A program made the position numbers and the translations under genes. A model generated the notes under the pieces. That model ran no database searches and was not told where the DNA came from. It was given only the letters and a program-made list of their open reading frames with translations. This document shows positions 47,766 through 60,039 of a stretch of DNA of 64,000 nt, piece after piece (the stretch's first letter is position 1; every line of letters begins with the position of its first letter). Source of the DNA: Megamerina dolium. Its lineage: Eukaryota; Arthropoda; Insecta; Diptera; Megamerinidae. The stretch is taken from positions 73,628,418 through 73,692,417 of the forward strand of contig OY978526.1 in assembly GCA_963854835.1 (NCBI GenBank), given 5' to 3'.

Positions 47766-49011
47766 AGGCTTAATTTGATTGAACTTTACTTCCCTGATGC
47801 TTTTGCATATGTAACTATTTTTTCATCCCTGTTGTTGTTGTTGTTGCCCCCTAATATTTTTCTCTTGAAGTCCATGAGTAGTGACGATAAGCGTGATGAT
47901 TCAGAGACTCACATATTATTCATCGCATTCTGAATTTACAATTATGCTATTTGCATAATTTTGATTATTTTGCTAGCTCTTACATTGATGAGTTTGAAGA
48001 ATGACCATTTTTTCATAGCATTTATTTTTTCTGCTGTTTTAAGAATATTGATGTGAAATTGCGAAAATTAAATAAAATAATTCAGTGACCAGCATCATAG
48101 TCTGATTGAGGATAATATTTTAAAGGAAAATGTTGACATTTCTTTCAATGAAAGCTTCAGATGACTATTTTCCTATATATTGGATAATATATTGTCTGAA
48201 GAAAGGAATATGCAATTTTTAACCATATCCGAAATATGAAACTGAATCATTTGGAATCCGTCAATAAATTTTCCGAAAATGTTTTTAACTGCAAGTAAGT
48301 TAAACTAAGACGACAATTTAAAATAATGATTGCGAGTATAGTGAGGCCGGTGACGTTACATCGTGGAAAAACTTGACCCTGATATGAAAAATTATGAAAA
48401 ATCGAAGTTTCTTACTTTTTACGTATGACATTTCTAATGTTTAAATTTCCTAAAATGTTCAGGATCGAAAATTATGGGAATTTCTATTGATGACAAAGTA
48501 AATGTTCCTGAAAAATGACGATAAAACTTACAAAATATGAAAAATATGTGGGAAGGTATCCTCTTGGGGTACACCATAAATTAAAATTAAAATAAAAAAT
48601 GGATTCCTTTACTCCAAAAGCTTAATTAAATATGAAATATTGTCAAAGAAACCTATTTTAAAAATTCCAGTGGCTTAAAATCGACTTTTGAGGTATGTTT
48701 TCTTCAGCAAAATTTGCTTAAAATTGCCCATAGAATATCGTCAAGTAAGCCTACCTGCTTTAATTTACAAGCTCATGTCTATCCTATATAAGATTATACA
48801 CGAAATTGTTTTCGTTAATAACGAATGACTGCAGGCGCTGTTGTCGTTGAGGGTAAGTGACTAAAATTCAGTGTTTAAATCTATGTCATTTGTAAATCAA
48901 AAAAACACTAAAACAACAACAATAACAAACGATACTTCTTAATAAGAATAAATAATAATCACAAGAGGAATAACAACAACAACAATAACAAGAGCAACAT
49001 CATATCATCAT
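47766..49011. other. A+T-rich DNA, no gene seen
   Basis: Short GTT run at 47831-47844. The rest (48000-48800) is non-repetitive by eye with dense stops. Confidence 0.5.
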
Positions 49012-49427
49012 CATCATCATCATCATCAACATCGGCGCTATCAGCATCAATGACAACAGCATTAACAGTAGTCGTAGTAGAATAGCAATAACAACAACAA
49101 CAATAGGCACAACAACAACAATAAAAAACCACCGACAACATTCAGTGCACTTTGAAATGTATGTCACATGCATATACTCACACACACACACACATGCATT
49201 CGCATAGCGTTTATATATAAACGCATATGCAGCGTCGCATACACATTGAGGGGCAATAATTGACGCCTTGCCTTGTCACATAATAAATAAATACGAACGT
49301 AAATTGCAATGAATTTCATTTCATCACACATTGTTGTTGTTGTTGTTATTATCGTTGTCCATGTTATATTATTATTATTATTATTATTGTTATTGGTGCT
49401 ACTGTTGTTGTTGTTGTTGTTGTTGTT
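49012..49427. repeat. Cluster of triplet microsatellites
   Basis: ATC units at 49012-49030, AC at 49182-49193, GTT at 49330-49346, ATT at 49368-49390 and GTT at 49402-49427. The Asp-, Asn- and Thr-rich minus frames 48959-49582 are their translations. Confidence 0.85.
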
Positions 49428-51030
49428 ATAGCACATTTCATTATATATATAAATACATGTAAGTATGTATGTATGTCACTGTTAGCGAATGAGAGAATTT
49501 GTAAATTTAAATGTGTGTCGTCGGAATGATTTTGGCACAAATACGACAGATTGCATTTTAGCCAAAAACCCAAATGTGCCATGCAGATGCAAGGAATTCT
49601 TTATATTTTTGGTTTGTTTGTTTTTTGGTTAATGTTGCAAATTGCAAATAAATTATTTTCTTCTTCTTGTTGTTGATTTTGTTGTTGTTGTTGTTGTTGT
49701 TACACATTTTCCATGGTCACTCAAAATATCACACAGCAGCGATAGTAACTAACGGCAGCAAGACAGCACATCTGTGCACAGAGTGTAATATATGTATGTA
49801 TGTATGCAAATATGTATATTTGTACATTGGAGTGTGTAATTCGATTTGGGGAGAAATTATTGGCGAATTCAAACTATTATTTGATCTATGATGAACTTTC
49901 GATTTTTTTTTTGTTAAAAACCAAATCCTTTTCTGAGAGGTATTTTTAAGTGTGTTAGTGTTGCAAAGAATGATACTAATTTTAGTGCAAATTTAGTGCC
50001 ATATAATGGATCCACCTAATTTTTAATGAGCCTTTAAAAAATCTGTATGTAGTCTGATCGTGTCGTGGTGAAATTGCTCGCTTTTTTATAAGATTCGAAG
50101 ATAAGGTTCGAAGATTTTTATGAATAGGTCACTTTAATTGCATTATTTGATCGCAATAAATTGCAAAATCAATCGTTTGACACAAACAAACAATTTTATT
50201 TCCACAAAATTCACGTATTCAGTTTTCTCTGGGCACGTTTCTCCCGCTGGTTGGTTCTGCCACCTTTGAAATCAAGCCAAATATTTTCAAAAATAGTTAT
50301 TGAAATCGAATAAACTTTAGAACATTTATGCTGCAACAAACATACATATTTAATAGTGACCAAATGGAGTACTCCTTTTATCAAAGTCGTTAAAAATGGC
50401 AGCGCACTAACCCCACCGAACTAGGCTTGATATTCATTTATTTATTTTATCATAGAATCATAGTGTGACTATTGTTTTTTTTTTTGCGAAAAATCAGCTG
50501 TAACACATACAATAGCAAATATAATAGCTCCGCCGCTTCATTTACTGATATTTACTCAGATGAAGCTCTATAGTTTTTCCCCAATTAACATATACGTAAA
50601 CCAATATTCAAATGCACCGCATGTGTGCATATTTAGATATATTTAGTTATACATACATATGTATGCATCCAAATATATTGGGTGTGCCATTGGTTTACAT
50701 GCTTTATGGAAGCGTTTTGTTTTTCTTAACTAATGTTATTGCTTTAGCCAGTTGGTCGTTCGTGGTTTGTTTGTTGCAGGTGGTTTCAAGCTTTTTATTT
50801 TTCTTTTACATGAATATATTTCAATATACATACATACATGAATAAATGTATGATCATAAAATATGAAAATATAAATCACATCAAGTTTGTTTGATTTTTT
50901 TTTGCCCCTCTCTCTGATTTTAAGTTTTTATGTATTTATTTCATTTTGTCATAAATTGTCTCGAGATGTAAGCATTGTTGTGCTGTTTATTTGTGTCCTA
51001 AAATAAACAATATAATAATAATAATAGTCA
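49428..51030. other. A+T-rich DNA, no gene seen
   Basis: GTT run at 49678-49701. TTGTTTGTTGCAG|GTGGTTTC at 50779 has an acceptor-like left half but a poor donor. Confidence 0.5.
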
Positions 51031-51033
51031 ACG

Positions 51034-51058
51034 CCAGTAGTAGTAGTAGTAGTAGTAT
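51034..51058. repeat. (AGT)n triplet run
   Basis: Seven to eight units. Confidence 0.9.
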
Positions 51059-51473
51059 TCTTTATGTGCCCTCAATTCAATGAATTCTGCTTGCAATAGC
51101 AACAGGTGGATTTAACCGAAAATATATGCATATGCACATGCAAAAGCATAAGCAACAGACAGAGAAGCCGAAATCTCAAATGATATTAACCGGAACTATG
51201 CCACAACGTCGTAACCCTGTCTGCATATGATACGTGCCACCCGGTACGTGCCACATCATTCGTTGCACAAAAAAACAAGTGATGATTTCAATGGAATTAT
51301 TGCAATTATTTACACATATGCCATATAGTAGATTATGTAGATCCTTGAATTTGATGGCATTTAATTTCATCACTCATCACTCATTTTTATTGAGAATTTG
51401 TTGTATGTAAAAATATGCATATTTTTTTTTTTTTTGTGATGTGTCAGTGCCAAAGTGTTCTTTAGTTTTGTTT
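51059..51473. other. Unassigned
   Basis: ATACGTGCCACCCGGTACGTGCCAC at 51229-51253 contains a short direct repeat, TACGTGCCAC. No gene seen. Confidence 0.5.
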
Positions 51474-51515
51474 TTGCTGCTGCTGCTGCTACTGCTGCTG
51501 CTGCTGCTGCTGCTG
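51474..51515. repeat. (CTG)n triplet run
   Basis: About 13 CTG units interrupted by one CTA; the longest CTG/CAG tract in the window. Confidence 0.9.
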
Positions 51516-51804
51516 ACACCAATTAATCATCAACATCAACAATAATCTTCCAAATATGATGCAATGTTTATGAATGTCGCTTGAAAAAGCAAAATTCAAG
51601 TTCAAATTCACATACATGCCATAAAGAGGCACGTTTCCATATAGCATATATAGAATAAATAAATACATTCGTGTGGTTTAAACTTGTATGGAAGAAATAA
51701 AAAGTTACTGCAATTTTAGAGTTTTGGATATCAAAACATTCGTTTTTATTTAAATAACTTTTCGAATTTCCATGTGTGCTACAATTATTATTTTTCAGTC
51801 CAAA

Positions 51805-52470
51805 TTTTCAATTCGGTCTTACTGAAGAGTTTTGAGTGGTTTTTTATTGTTCCTGGGAATACTTTGAATATATCTTGCTAAATTTTTTAGAATGTAGAGC
51901 AAATATAGTTCATCTTAATCCTCCCTATACGCGAAAATTACCCTTCTAAGGTAGGACAATTTGAATTTGATCGGACTGAGGAATATGGAATGGTTTTCTT
52001 TGTGCCGGGGAACATTTTGAATATATCGTGCTAAATTTTTTAGAATGTAGAGCAAATATAGTTCATCTTAATCCTCTCTATACGCGAAAATTACCCTTTT
52101 AAGGTAGACCAATTTGAATTTGATCGGACTGAGGAATATGTAGTGGTTTTCTTTGTGGCTGGGAACACTTTATTCATTCCATGTTAAATTTTATTAAGTT
52201 TCCAGCATATTTAATGTGTCCAAATCATCTGTGTAAGCGGAAATGACTTCTTCCGGCCATACTGAAGAGTTGCGACTGTTTTGTTTTTGTTTATGGGAAC
52301 ACTTTAAACAAATTATGTTTAATTTTAAGCAATTTGGAGCAGGTTTATTACATTCAAATCCTCTATATTAATAAAAAATGCCGCTTTTAAGCTGGAAAAG
52401 TTTGAATTCGGTCAGACTAAAAAGTTTCGAAGTTTTTTATTGTTCCTGGGAACACTTTAAACGTAGATTA
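51805..52470. repeat. Family B tandem array, 153-bp unit
   Basis: GGGAA boxes at 51855, 52008, 52161, 52295 and 52448 (spacings 153, 153, 134, 153). The first two units are nearly identical (AGAATGTAGAGCAAATATAG, TTCATCTTAATCCTC, TATACGCGAAAATTACCC, AATTTGATCGGACTGAGG). The last two are strongly diverged but in phase. The sequence is unrelated to family A apart from the period. Confidence 0.85.
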
Positions 52471-53042
52471 TGGCTTGTGAATAATTTTTTTCGAAAATCC
52501 TTATAATAAGTGAATTTAATTTTATTTGAATTTATGCATCAAATTCAATAAAACTTGAAATATTGCTTATTTGCGACAAAATGAAACGTTTGCTATACGA
52601 AATTTGAAAATAACACCAACTTTACATTTTTAAACCACTCTAATGTGCATATTATAAACGGACTGAAATACATACATATGCATATATGTCACAACAACTA
52701 CACCTATAGTGACTCGCCAACACATTTGAGTCATACACAAGCAAAATCTAACACGGAGAACACTTGCTCTGTACATCAATACCGCTTGACGACACTACAT
52801 ATTTCACCTCATTCTATCTCTTATACATATATTCACATACTTACAACTAGTATGAACAATATATTCTTCTTACAACAATTAAGCTTACATGCTTCAACGA
52901 AATCCGTATCATCATATATGTTCATGTGAACATTTTTGTATGTAATGTGCATGTGAGCTTAGTGCCATTGAAAATAAATTAACACAATGTTGTGAATTTG
53001 TTTTGTTTTGTTCTTCTTATAATTGTTTCTTTTTTTTCAATC
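52471..53042. other. Unassigned, one Thr/His/Ser-rich frame
   Basis: The + frame 52645-52929 (94 codons, from CATACATA-rich DNA) has no domain, and no donor site was seen at its end. I regard it as chance. Confidence 0.45.
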
Positions 53043-53068
53043 CTACTACTACTACTACTACTACTACT
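53043..53068. repeat. (CTA)n triplet run
   Basis: Eight to nine CTA units. Confidence 0.9.
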
Positions 53069-53594
53069 GCAAATGCTGCTAATAATAACAATAACAATAG
53101 CATTTAAATTGAAACTAGTCATTTCAATAATCATAATTATAATGCAACTATGAATTCTCCATATTACAGTGCTACCACCTTACTTATAGTAGATATAGAT
53201 ATATAGGCCTCCCACAAATTGAGGTCATTAGTATGGCTAATATAAAATAAATTTATTAAATCTAGAAAAAGAAAAAAAAAAATTAATTAACAAATACGCT
53301 CAACTATTGTTGCATTGTAACTATTAATTGTGCTTAAATACAAAATTAAAAAAAAAAAAACTTTTATTTACAAACAATTGTGTTACTAAATATAGCAACA
53401 ATTTATAACAAATAATTAAACTATTTGCGCGTGCATGTGTACGCATATGTGAGTATCATTGTAGCGGCCTCTAACATGTATTTATATATGAAGGGTATTT
53501 TAATGTAATAATTTTTATAAATAATAATTTCTATAATTAACCAAAGAGGACGTACCCACATATATGTGCGATAGATGTCGGCTCAATGGGTTAT
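53069..53594. other. A+T-rich DNA, no gene seen
   Basis: A-rich runs at 53272-53281 and 53349-53360; otherwise unremarkable up to the SINE target site. Confidence 0.55.
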
Positions 53595-53607
53595 GGTGTA
53601 TGGGCTT
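53595..53607. repeat. Left target-site duplication of SINE copy 4
   Basis: GGTGTATGGGCTT, identical to the 13 bases at 53978-53990. With the three bases before it the match is 15 of 16. Confidence 0.85.
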
Positions 53608-53977
53608 AAAAAAAAAAAAATAAATATGTGGCACTTAAAGCCCCAAAGGGCTCATTGGCCGAGCTTCTCTTCCATTACTGTTGTGCGTCTTAAATTTTGG
53701 ATAGTATTAGAATGGACCTACTTATTTTAGCCGGTTCCGAACGGCAGAACACTTGTGACATCACTTTTTCTGAGCTTTGTCACAGAGTTCTTTTTAGAAG
53801 CTTTTTCATGGCAAGTTGTTACTCTCGGAAGAATTGCCAATTGCTTGCCGACAGGTGGGTACCGTTCGAAAGAAAAATCTTTTCGATATTAAATTTGTTA
53901 TGCATCAGCCGGGTATTGAAGCACGACCTACAGATCAGAAGGCGAACACACTAACCACTGAGCTACGGCACCCATAC
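53608..53977 (-). mobile_element. tRNA-derived SINE, copy 4 (full length)
   Basis: The only copy with both ends. From the right on its own strand: tRNA-like head (A box intact, B box mutated), GATCTGTAGGTCGTGCTTC, AACGGTACCCACCTGTCGGC, AAGCAATTGGCAATTCTTCC, a central region with GTGATGTCACAAGTGTTCTG and GTTCGGAACCGGCTAAAATA. It then reads GCCAATGAGCCCTTTGGGGC, TTTAAGTGCCACATATTTA, and a run of 13 T. Flanked by a 13-bp direct repeat. Length is about 370 bp. There is no coding capacity; a SINE depends on a LINE partner's reverse transcriptase. The + frames at 53697-54034 are not genes. Confidence 0.9.
53951..53965 (-). promoter_or_regulatory. RNA polymerase III A box (SINE copy 4)
   Basis: TAGCTCAGTGGTTAG on the minus strand. 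The B-box position (53911-53922) reads GCTTCAATACCC, with changes from consensus at key bases, so the promoter is probably weak. Confidence 0.6.
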
Positions 53978-53990
53978 GGTGTATGGGCTT
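53978..53990. repeat. Right target-site duplication of SINE copy 4
   Basis: GGTGTATGGGCTT, pairing with 53595-53607. Confidence 0.85.
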
Positions 53991-54369
53991 TACTGATATG
54001 TATAATAAATTGCACTTTTAACTTTTCATCATAAAGAAAAATAAATTTCAGGAAGCTTGAGATTATTTAGCGTTCAATTGTACAATAATATATATATATA
54101 TATGTTAGAGGCTAGAGTAAAAGTTTACATTGTTGGGTTTTTTTTTTATTCTAAAGGTTACATACTTGTTTTTAAACTAATGAAAATATTCATTTAAATG
54201 TAATGAGAAAAGCTTGTAAAGTTTGAATTTTGTTATATTGAATTTTCTATATTATCAACCATGACAGGAAGAATGACAAATTTTTGGAAAAAAATAAAAA
54301 CATTTGTAATAAAGGTAGTTGAGATATATCACTTACTTTCAACTATATTCGCACATTGATGAAAATAAA
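53991..54369. other. A+T-rich DNA, no gene seen
   Basis: TA run at 54088-54103 and T8 near 54139. Confidence 0.6.
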
Positions 54370-54810
54370 CATCTGCGCCGAAGTTCAATCATATACTCAT
54401 GCGCAAATTACAGTCGAGAACAGACTCTTGTATGGGAGGTATGCATGGTTTTCAGCTAAATAGGTCAATTGGTCAAACTTTTGTCATTACATTAGCAAAC
54501 ATATTTGAACGTAACGATTTTCAACTGTATAACTTCACATTTTTGTGCTCAAATTATGAAAACATTGATGCGAAAGAATTTTTTTTTATATGGAAGGTAT
54601 TCGTAATTTTGTTCCGATTCAGTCTATTCTTAAATGTGTCCATTAATTAGTAAATATAATCGTATGTACCGAGTTTCAGCTTGATAATTTTATATTCTCT
54701 TACACAAAACGTAAAAAAACAACATTCAATTACATACTTTTGTATGAGAGCTAAGCGTAGTTCTCATCCGATTTCGCCCATTCATACAGTTTTCGGAATT
54801 TTTTTTTTTT
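54370..54810 (+). repeat. Family A array, three units
   Basis: Boxes at 54430 (TTGTATGGGAGGTATGCATGG), about 54588 and 54742 (TTTTGTATGAGAGCTAAGCG), spacings 158 and 154. AGTTTCAGCTTGATAATTTT and CATCCGATTTCGCCCATTC are typical family text. Confidence 0.8.
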
Positions 54811-57050
54811 GGTTTACCTCTACAAAATTTAATATATTTTTATTTGTGACATATGAGCGCGTGGGTTGGCTTAAATAAAATTCAATATCCGATTAATTTA
54901 TCCATTGGCTTCTGTATTTGGCGTAGGCCATGGACATCAGATATTCTAATAAAAAATATACCAAAGATCTAAAATCTAATTTACAAGCTCATTGCGAGAA
55001 ATTATGAATATATGATATTGGAAATTTTAAAGTGGACATAGCTCATGGTAAATTTCACAATTGTCAAATTCATTTCAAATTTGCCAACGTTGTTCTGACG
55101 AAAGAAGCCTTTCATAGTCAAATGCAAAAACTAAGCTGAGTACAAATCAGCTGTTAGCTGTCAAATTGGCTGTCGTTAGAAATGGTGTTGCCAATTTGAA
55201 CAAAAAATGTCTTCAAAATCACTCTTTATATTGAAAATTAAATTTTATTAATTCTTTTCTATTTCTTATTATTTTATTTTTTATAATTATATTATTATTT
55301 TTTTTTTTCTTAATTAAAAATGTCTTCCTGCTTTATAAAAATTTGTATTTATTTTTTTTCCACCAAAAAGACATATATTAAATTTCATGCTTTACAATTT
55401 AGACATTTTCGTCGAAGTTTTATTTTTTTTTTTTTAGAATTTCTAATATTCTACTTCTCAAAAAGGAAATTTGCTTGCATTAACCGGTAACCGGTATATT
55501 ATAATAGAAATCTATTTTTTATTTTATAATTAATTCTATTTGGTGTTGTGTCAATTTGATGTGCTGTTTAAAATTTTTCCTATTTCCATATACATGTCTA
55601 TCACAATTGAATGCGCATAAATGTACCTCTATCGAGTCTATAGACATATTTACGTAGCTCATCATTTAGTATGCATAGTTGCACAAATTCAATGAAATAT
55701 AATCGAAAACAGTGATACATAAATGGATGTGCTGCGTTTAGTGTGTTGTGTCTACTGTATGTATGTGTGTGTGTGTTATTCGATTCGATTTGTGTTATTC
55801 ATAGTATGTGACCTAATGACATTAATTTCATTAACAAAAATAAATATGTACATATACCTAGTAGCTAATATATATATATGTATATATGTATTTACTAGTT
55901 GTACATATTTACTAGTTTGATGAGTCTAGATTGAATTTTATTAGATTATTAAATTTTAATTACAATACAATAGATAATAATAATAATCAATTAAATTAAT
56001 AAATAATCTACATACATGACATTTGCTTCATGCGTAGGTGAGAGACAAGGGAAAATTATAAGCATACTAACACATACATATATAAAGATAAGATAATTCG
56101 GAAAATATTCATATTAAATATTTTTATATTTACCAGGTAGCTCTCTCTCTCTCTAAAGAGACTGACTGACTGGCTGGCTGTCTATATACAATATTTGTGT
56201 TTATGCAACATGTTTCGTAAATCTATAGAAGTATGCCAAAATTTCTATAAAAAAAAATACAAAGTTCATTCTATAGAAAAATACTTGTATCTAAGCACAT
56301 ACATATGTATATACCTGTAGTTGTCATTGATTGTGATATACATACTATACGTATATTGTAAAGACATACATTTCTATGCATAAAGTATATTGTATATTGC
56401 ATTAGCAACAAGTTGTAGTAGTAGCAGCAGTCAGCTTTTGCATCAAAATGAATGTGTTGGCTTATTTTTAGAAATTTATTATTTCTAAATATATTATATG
56501 TATATATGAATATTATGTGTTCCGGCCGAGCCGGTATATAAAACAAAATTTTATGAAAATTTATATTCATTCGATTGAAAACACATTCCTACACACTCGT
56601 CGCATACCTACTATGTATACATGTATTTATTTTCATAAAATGAAACAAGATCTATTTTTATACATTTTATTCACATATTATTTTTGATAATTTCTTTTTA
56701 TTTCTTTTTGTTTATAATGAATTTATTATAAAATGATTTATTAACATACCTAAATTGACAGATATATTCATATTAAGAAATGTACTAATATGCTATTTTT
56801 ATTAGCAATATACTATACATGTACATGTATTTTGAATAAAATATGATACTGATTTAATTAGTTCAATAATATATTTGCATTTTTTTCAAATTTTGTTTAT
56901 GTTGTCGAAGTCGGTTTTTTTTTAGTATAAGTAACCGGGACGACATTCATTAAAAATACACTGTTTATCGTCGTAGTCGTATTCATATTTAAGCATTATA
57001 AGTAATAACTATCCACCATCGTATTGTTAAAAATAATCGCATTGTGCTGA
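54811..57050. other. A+T-rich DNA, no gene seen
   Basis: T runs at 55295, 55360 and 55423. CAGCTGTTAGCTGTCAAATTGG with GGTGTTGCCAATTTG at 55149-55200 is a slightly richer patch of unknown meaning. TA run at 55870-55890 and CT run at 56142-56154. Confidence 0.5.
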
Positions 57051-57054
57051 GCCT

Positions 57055-58225
57055 CAATTCTAGAGCTATACATGTTCGAACACAAAGTTCATTTGAGAAC
57101 ATACTTTTGTATGAGAAATAGGCGTGGTTTTTATTCAATTCCGCCCATTTTTGAACTCATCCATCTATTAGTAAATGTAATTGTACGAAACGGATTTCAT
57201 CTTAATTTATATTTTCGTGTAAAAACATGCATACGGAAACATAAGTTTGTATGGGAGGTATGCCTGATTTTCATTCAATTTAGCCAATTTTTAAATATGT
57301 CTATTAGTTAGTAAATAAAATCGTGTGCATTGAGTTTCAGCTTGATAATTTTATACTTTTGTGCGCAAAATGTTAAAAATTACATACGAAAGCATAAGTT
57401 TGTATGGGAGGTAAGCCTAGTTTTTATCCGATTCAGTCAATTTTTTTTTTTTAATTTATTAGTTAATAAATGTAATTGCTTGTATTGAGTTTCAGCTTGA
57501 TAACTTTATACTTTTGTGTGCAAAATGTGAAACATTACATACGAAAGCATAAGTTTGTAAGGGAGCTACGCCTGCTTTTCATCCTATTCTGTTAATTGTT
57601 TTTGCAAATCCCACAGTTAGTGAATATAATTGCGTATATTAAGTTTCAGCTTGATAACTTTATATATTTGTGCGCAAAATGTGAAAAAATACATAAAAAA
57701 GCATACATTTGTATGGGAGGTACGCCTGTTTTTCATCCTATTCAGTCAATTTTTTAACATATCCATTAGTTACTAAATATAACTATGTACACCGATTTTC
57801 AGCTTGATAGCTATATATTTTTGCGCGTAAATTGTGAAAACCCATGTTCAGCAACATACTTTTTATAGAGGAGATAGACATGATTTTCAGCCAATTCAAA
57901 TCATTTTCAAATAATCCTATTAATAGATGAATATGTTATAATTCTATGTACCAAATTTCGGCTTGATTACTTTATACTTTTACGCGCAAAGTGTGAAAAC
58001 ACATATTTAATTGGATATTTTTGTATGAGAGATAATCGAAATTTTACTTCTATTATGCCCATTTTTTTCGATATTCATTCTTTATTTAAATTAAGCTGTT
58101 ATACCAAGATTTTGTATATATATTTTTATATTTTCATGTATAAAGTCGAAAAACACACATTCGACAATATACTTTTATCTGAGAGGTAGGCATGATTTTC
58201 AATCGATTGGTAAAATAAACGATTT
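57055..58225 (+). repeat. Family A array, eight units (longest)
   Basis: Boxes at about 57109, 57249, 57402, 57557, 57711, 57863, 58023 and 58174 give spacings of 140, 153, 155, 154, 152, 160 and 151 bp. Units 3 to 5 are the most alike (GAGTTTCAGCTTGATAACTT, TGTGCGCAAAATGTGAAA, ACATACGAAAGCATAAGTTT, GTATGGGAGGTA), pointing to a more recent local amplification. Both ends fade into unrelated DNA; no terminal module was recognised. Confidence 0.9.
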
Positions 58226-59430
58226 TTAAACGATTTTATAGAAAATAATCTTTAAATGAAGCCAAAAGTGCCCACAAGGAACATCTAGTACTTGGTCGAA
58301 TAAGTGATCGAATTTCTTTCATCACATCCCGACCTCCCACCAAAAATCACATTTTCCACCAAGCGTTTATTAGTTTTTTTTAAAGAAAAACAGCTCAGGC
58401 CTATTGGACTACCATTACATTTTTTTTTTGTGGTATAACTATGCCATAATCTAATAAAAATTCATGTATTCATAATATTATGCCAATAATGTTGAAGGCT
58501 TTATTTTCATTACATGCGTATTTATTATTTGGATTACTTTATTCGTGATAGTCATCGTTATTACCACAACCGTAGTCGTTGTGGACGTCACACGTTCACA
58601 CATGCAATAAACAACAGCTTTAGTAACTAGTAAATAACACAATAGTAACGCAACAATAACAATAATAATCCAATTAGTGTCAAAGTAATCATCAACAACG
58701 TCATACAAGTAGGGTCAAATACATGTTACAATACATACTACAATACTACAGATGTAACAATTGAAATAACGTCGAGAAGACGTTGCTACAAAGTATACTG
58801 CATGTGTAGGTGTTAATATAGAAGAGCAACAAAAATAATAACGGTAAAAAAAAGGGAGAGAGAAAGGTTAACAGAGAAGAAATTAGGAAGTTTGTTATTC
58901 AAAAAAGTGCATCATTCAAATTAAACTAATACGATGGGCAAATAAAAAATGTATACAACAATGAAAAACAATAACAAACATAAACAATAACAACAATGAG
59001 AAGAACAAGAAACACAGCAGTGAAAATAACAATAAAGTAACTCAATAAAATGCTTTTCAAAATAATAAACATAACAATAATAACAAGAACAAAAACGACA
59101 GTAATAAAAGTAATAAAATGAGCTAATAACAACAACAACAACAACAACAGCCGCAATAAGAACAGCAATCAACTCACAAAGGCAATAAAGCATTAGTACA
59201 TAGTAGTAAGTAGTCGAAGCCATAACGGCAGCCAACCAACCAACCAGTCAGTCAGGCAGCCAGTTAGCTCCATAAACTACAGCATACTCATACACAGCAG
59301 TAGTCAATATGCTACAAAATGAAATGAAATATTGAGAACTCTCTTGCGTTGCACTGCATTATGACCCAATAACCTAATTTCCAATGAAAATGCTAATAGC
59401 ATGATGCGAACACTGCAACAGAATCATCAT

Positions 59431-59462
<32 letters not shown>

Positions 59463-60035
59463 GCAACCGCTGCTACACTGTGATAATGACAAACAGAGAC
59501 AGAGACAGAATCAGTGACTACAAATGTACTACCTATTTCATGTGATTGTATGTGCGTAAATTGAAGTTGAAGAGTTGAGTATGAGATGAGGCAAATATAT
59601 GTAAACACATCTACCTACCTATACATGTATCTATACGCGTAACGGATTTTATTTATTTATATACATTTGTGGCTTGCATTGCGTGAGCAAATGTTCTAGC
59701 AATAGCAATTGTAATATTTTCTTGAAAAATCATGGAGGAGAATAGAAAGTGAATGAGATGTGCACGTGAAAAATATTTATTTGCATCTACTTTGTATTTT
59801 ATGTGAATTCTGCCACACACCCACAAAGAAAAAAATATCGAATATAGAAATGTTGTCATATGAGTGATGATGTTCATCATTACAGAATATTCGAAATGTA
59901 TATACATTCTGGTATAAGTATATACATGCAGGTGGATAAAATTTGTAAATGGCCTGGCTCAGTGAGAATCTCCAAATTTGTTTAATTTCAAGAATTTTTT
60001 CCGCATAAATCGAAAAAATATTCGATTTCAATACA
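58226..60035. other. A+T-rich DNA with AAC/AAT triplets
   Basis: AAC/AAT-rich zone at 58960-59160, with its best AAC run at 59131-59150. Poly-Leu/Val minus frames there are repeat translations. Confidence 0.55.
59431..59466. repeat. (CAG)/(CAA) triplet run
   Basis: CAGCAGCAACAGCAACAGCA pattern, the clearest glutamine-codon-like run. The minus frame reads it as poly-Ala/Val, and no gene context exists. Confidence 0.9.
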
Positions 60036-60039
60036 TGCC

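Noticed and set aside
48959..49582. Asp-, Asn- and Thr-rich frames
   Set aside because: Direct translations of ATC, GTT and ATT microsatellites.
57055..58225. CRISPR-like look of regularly spaced repeats
   Set aside because: Units are 154 bp, diverged along their whole length, in both orientations and in an animal genome. There are no short identical repeats with unique spacers.
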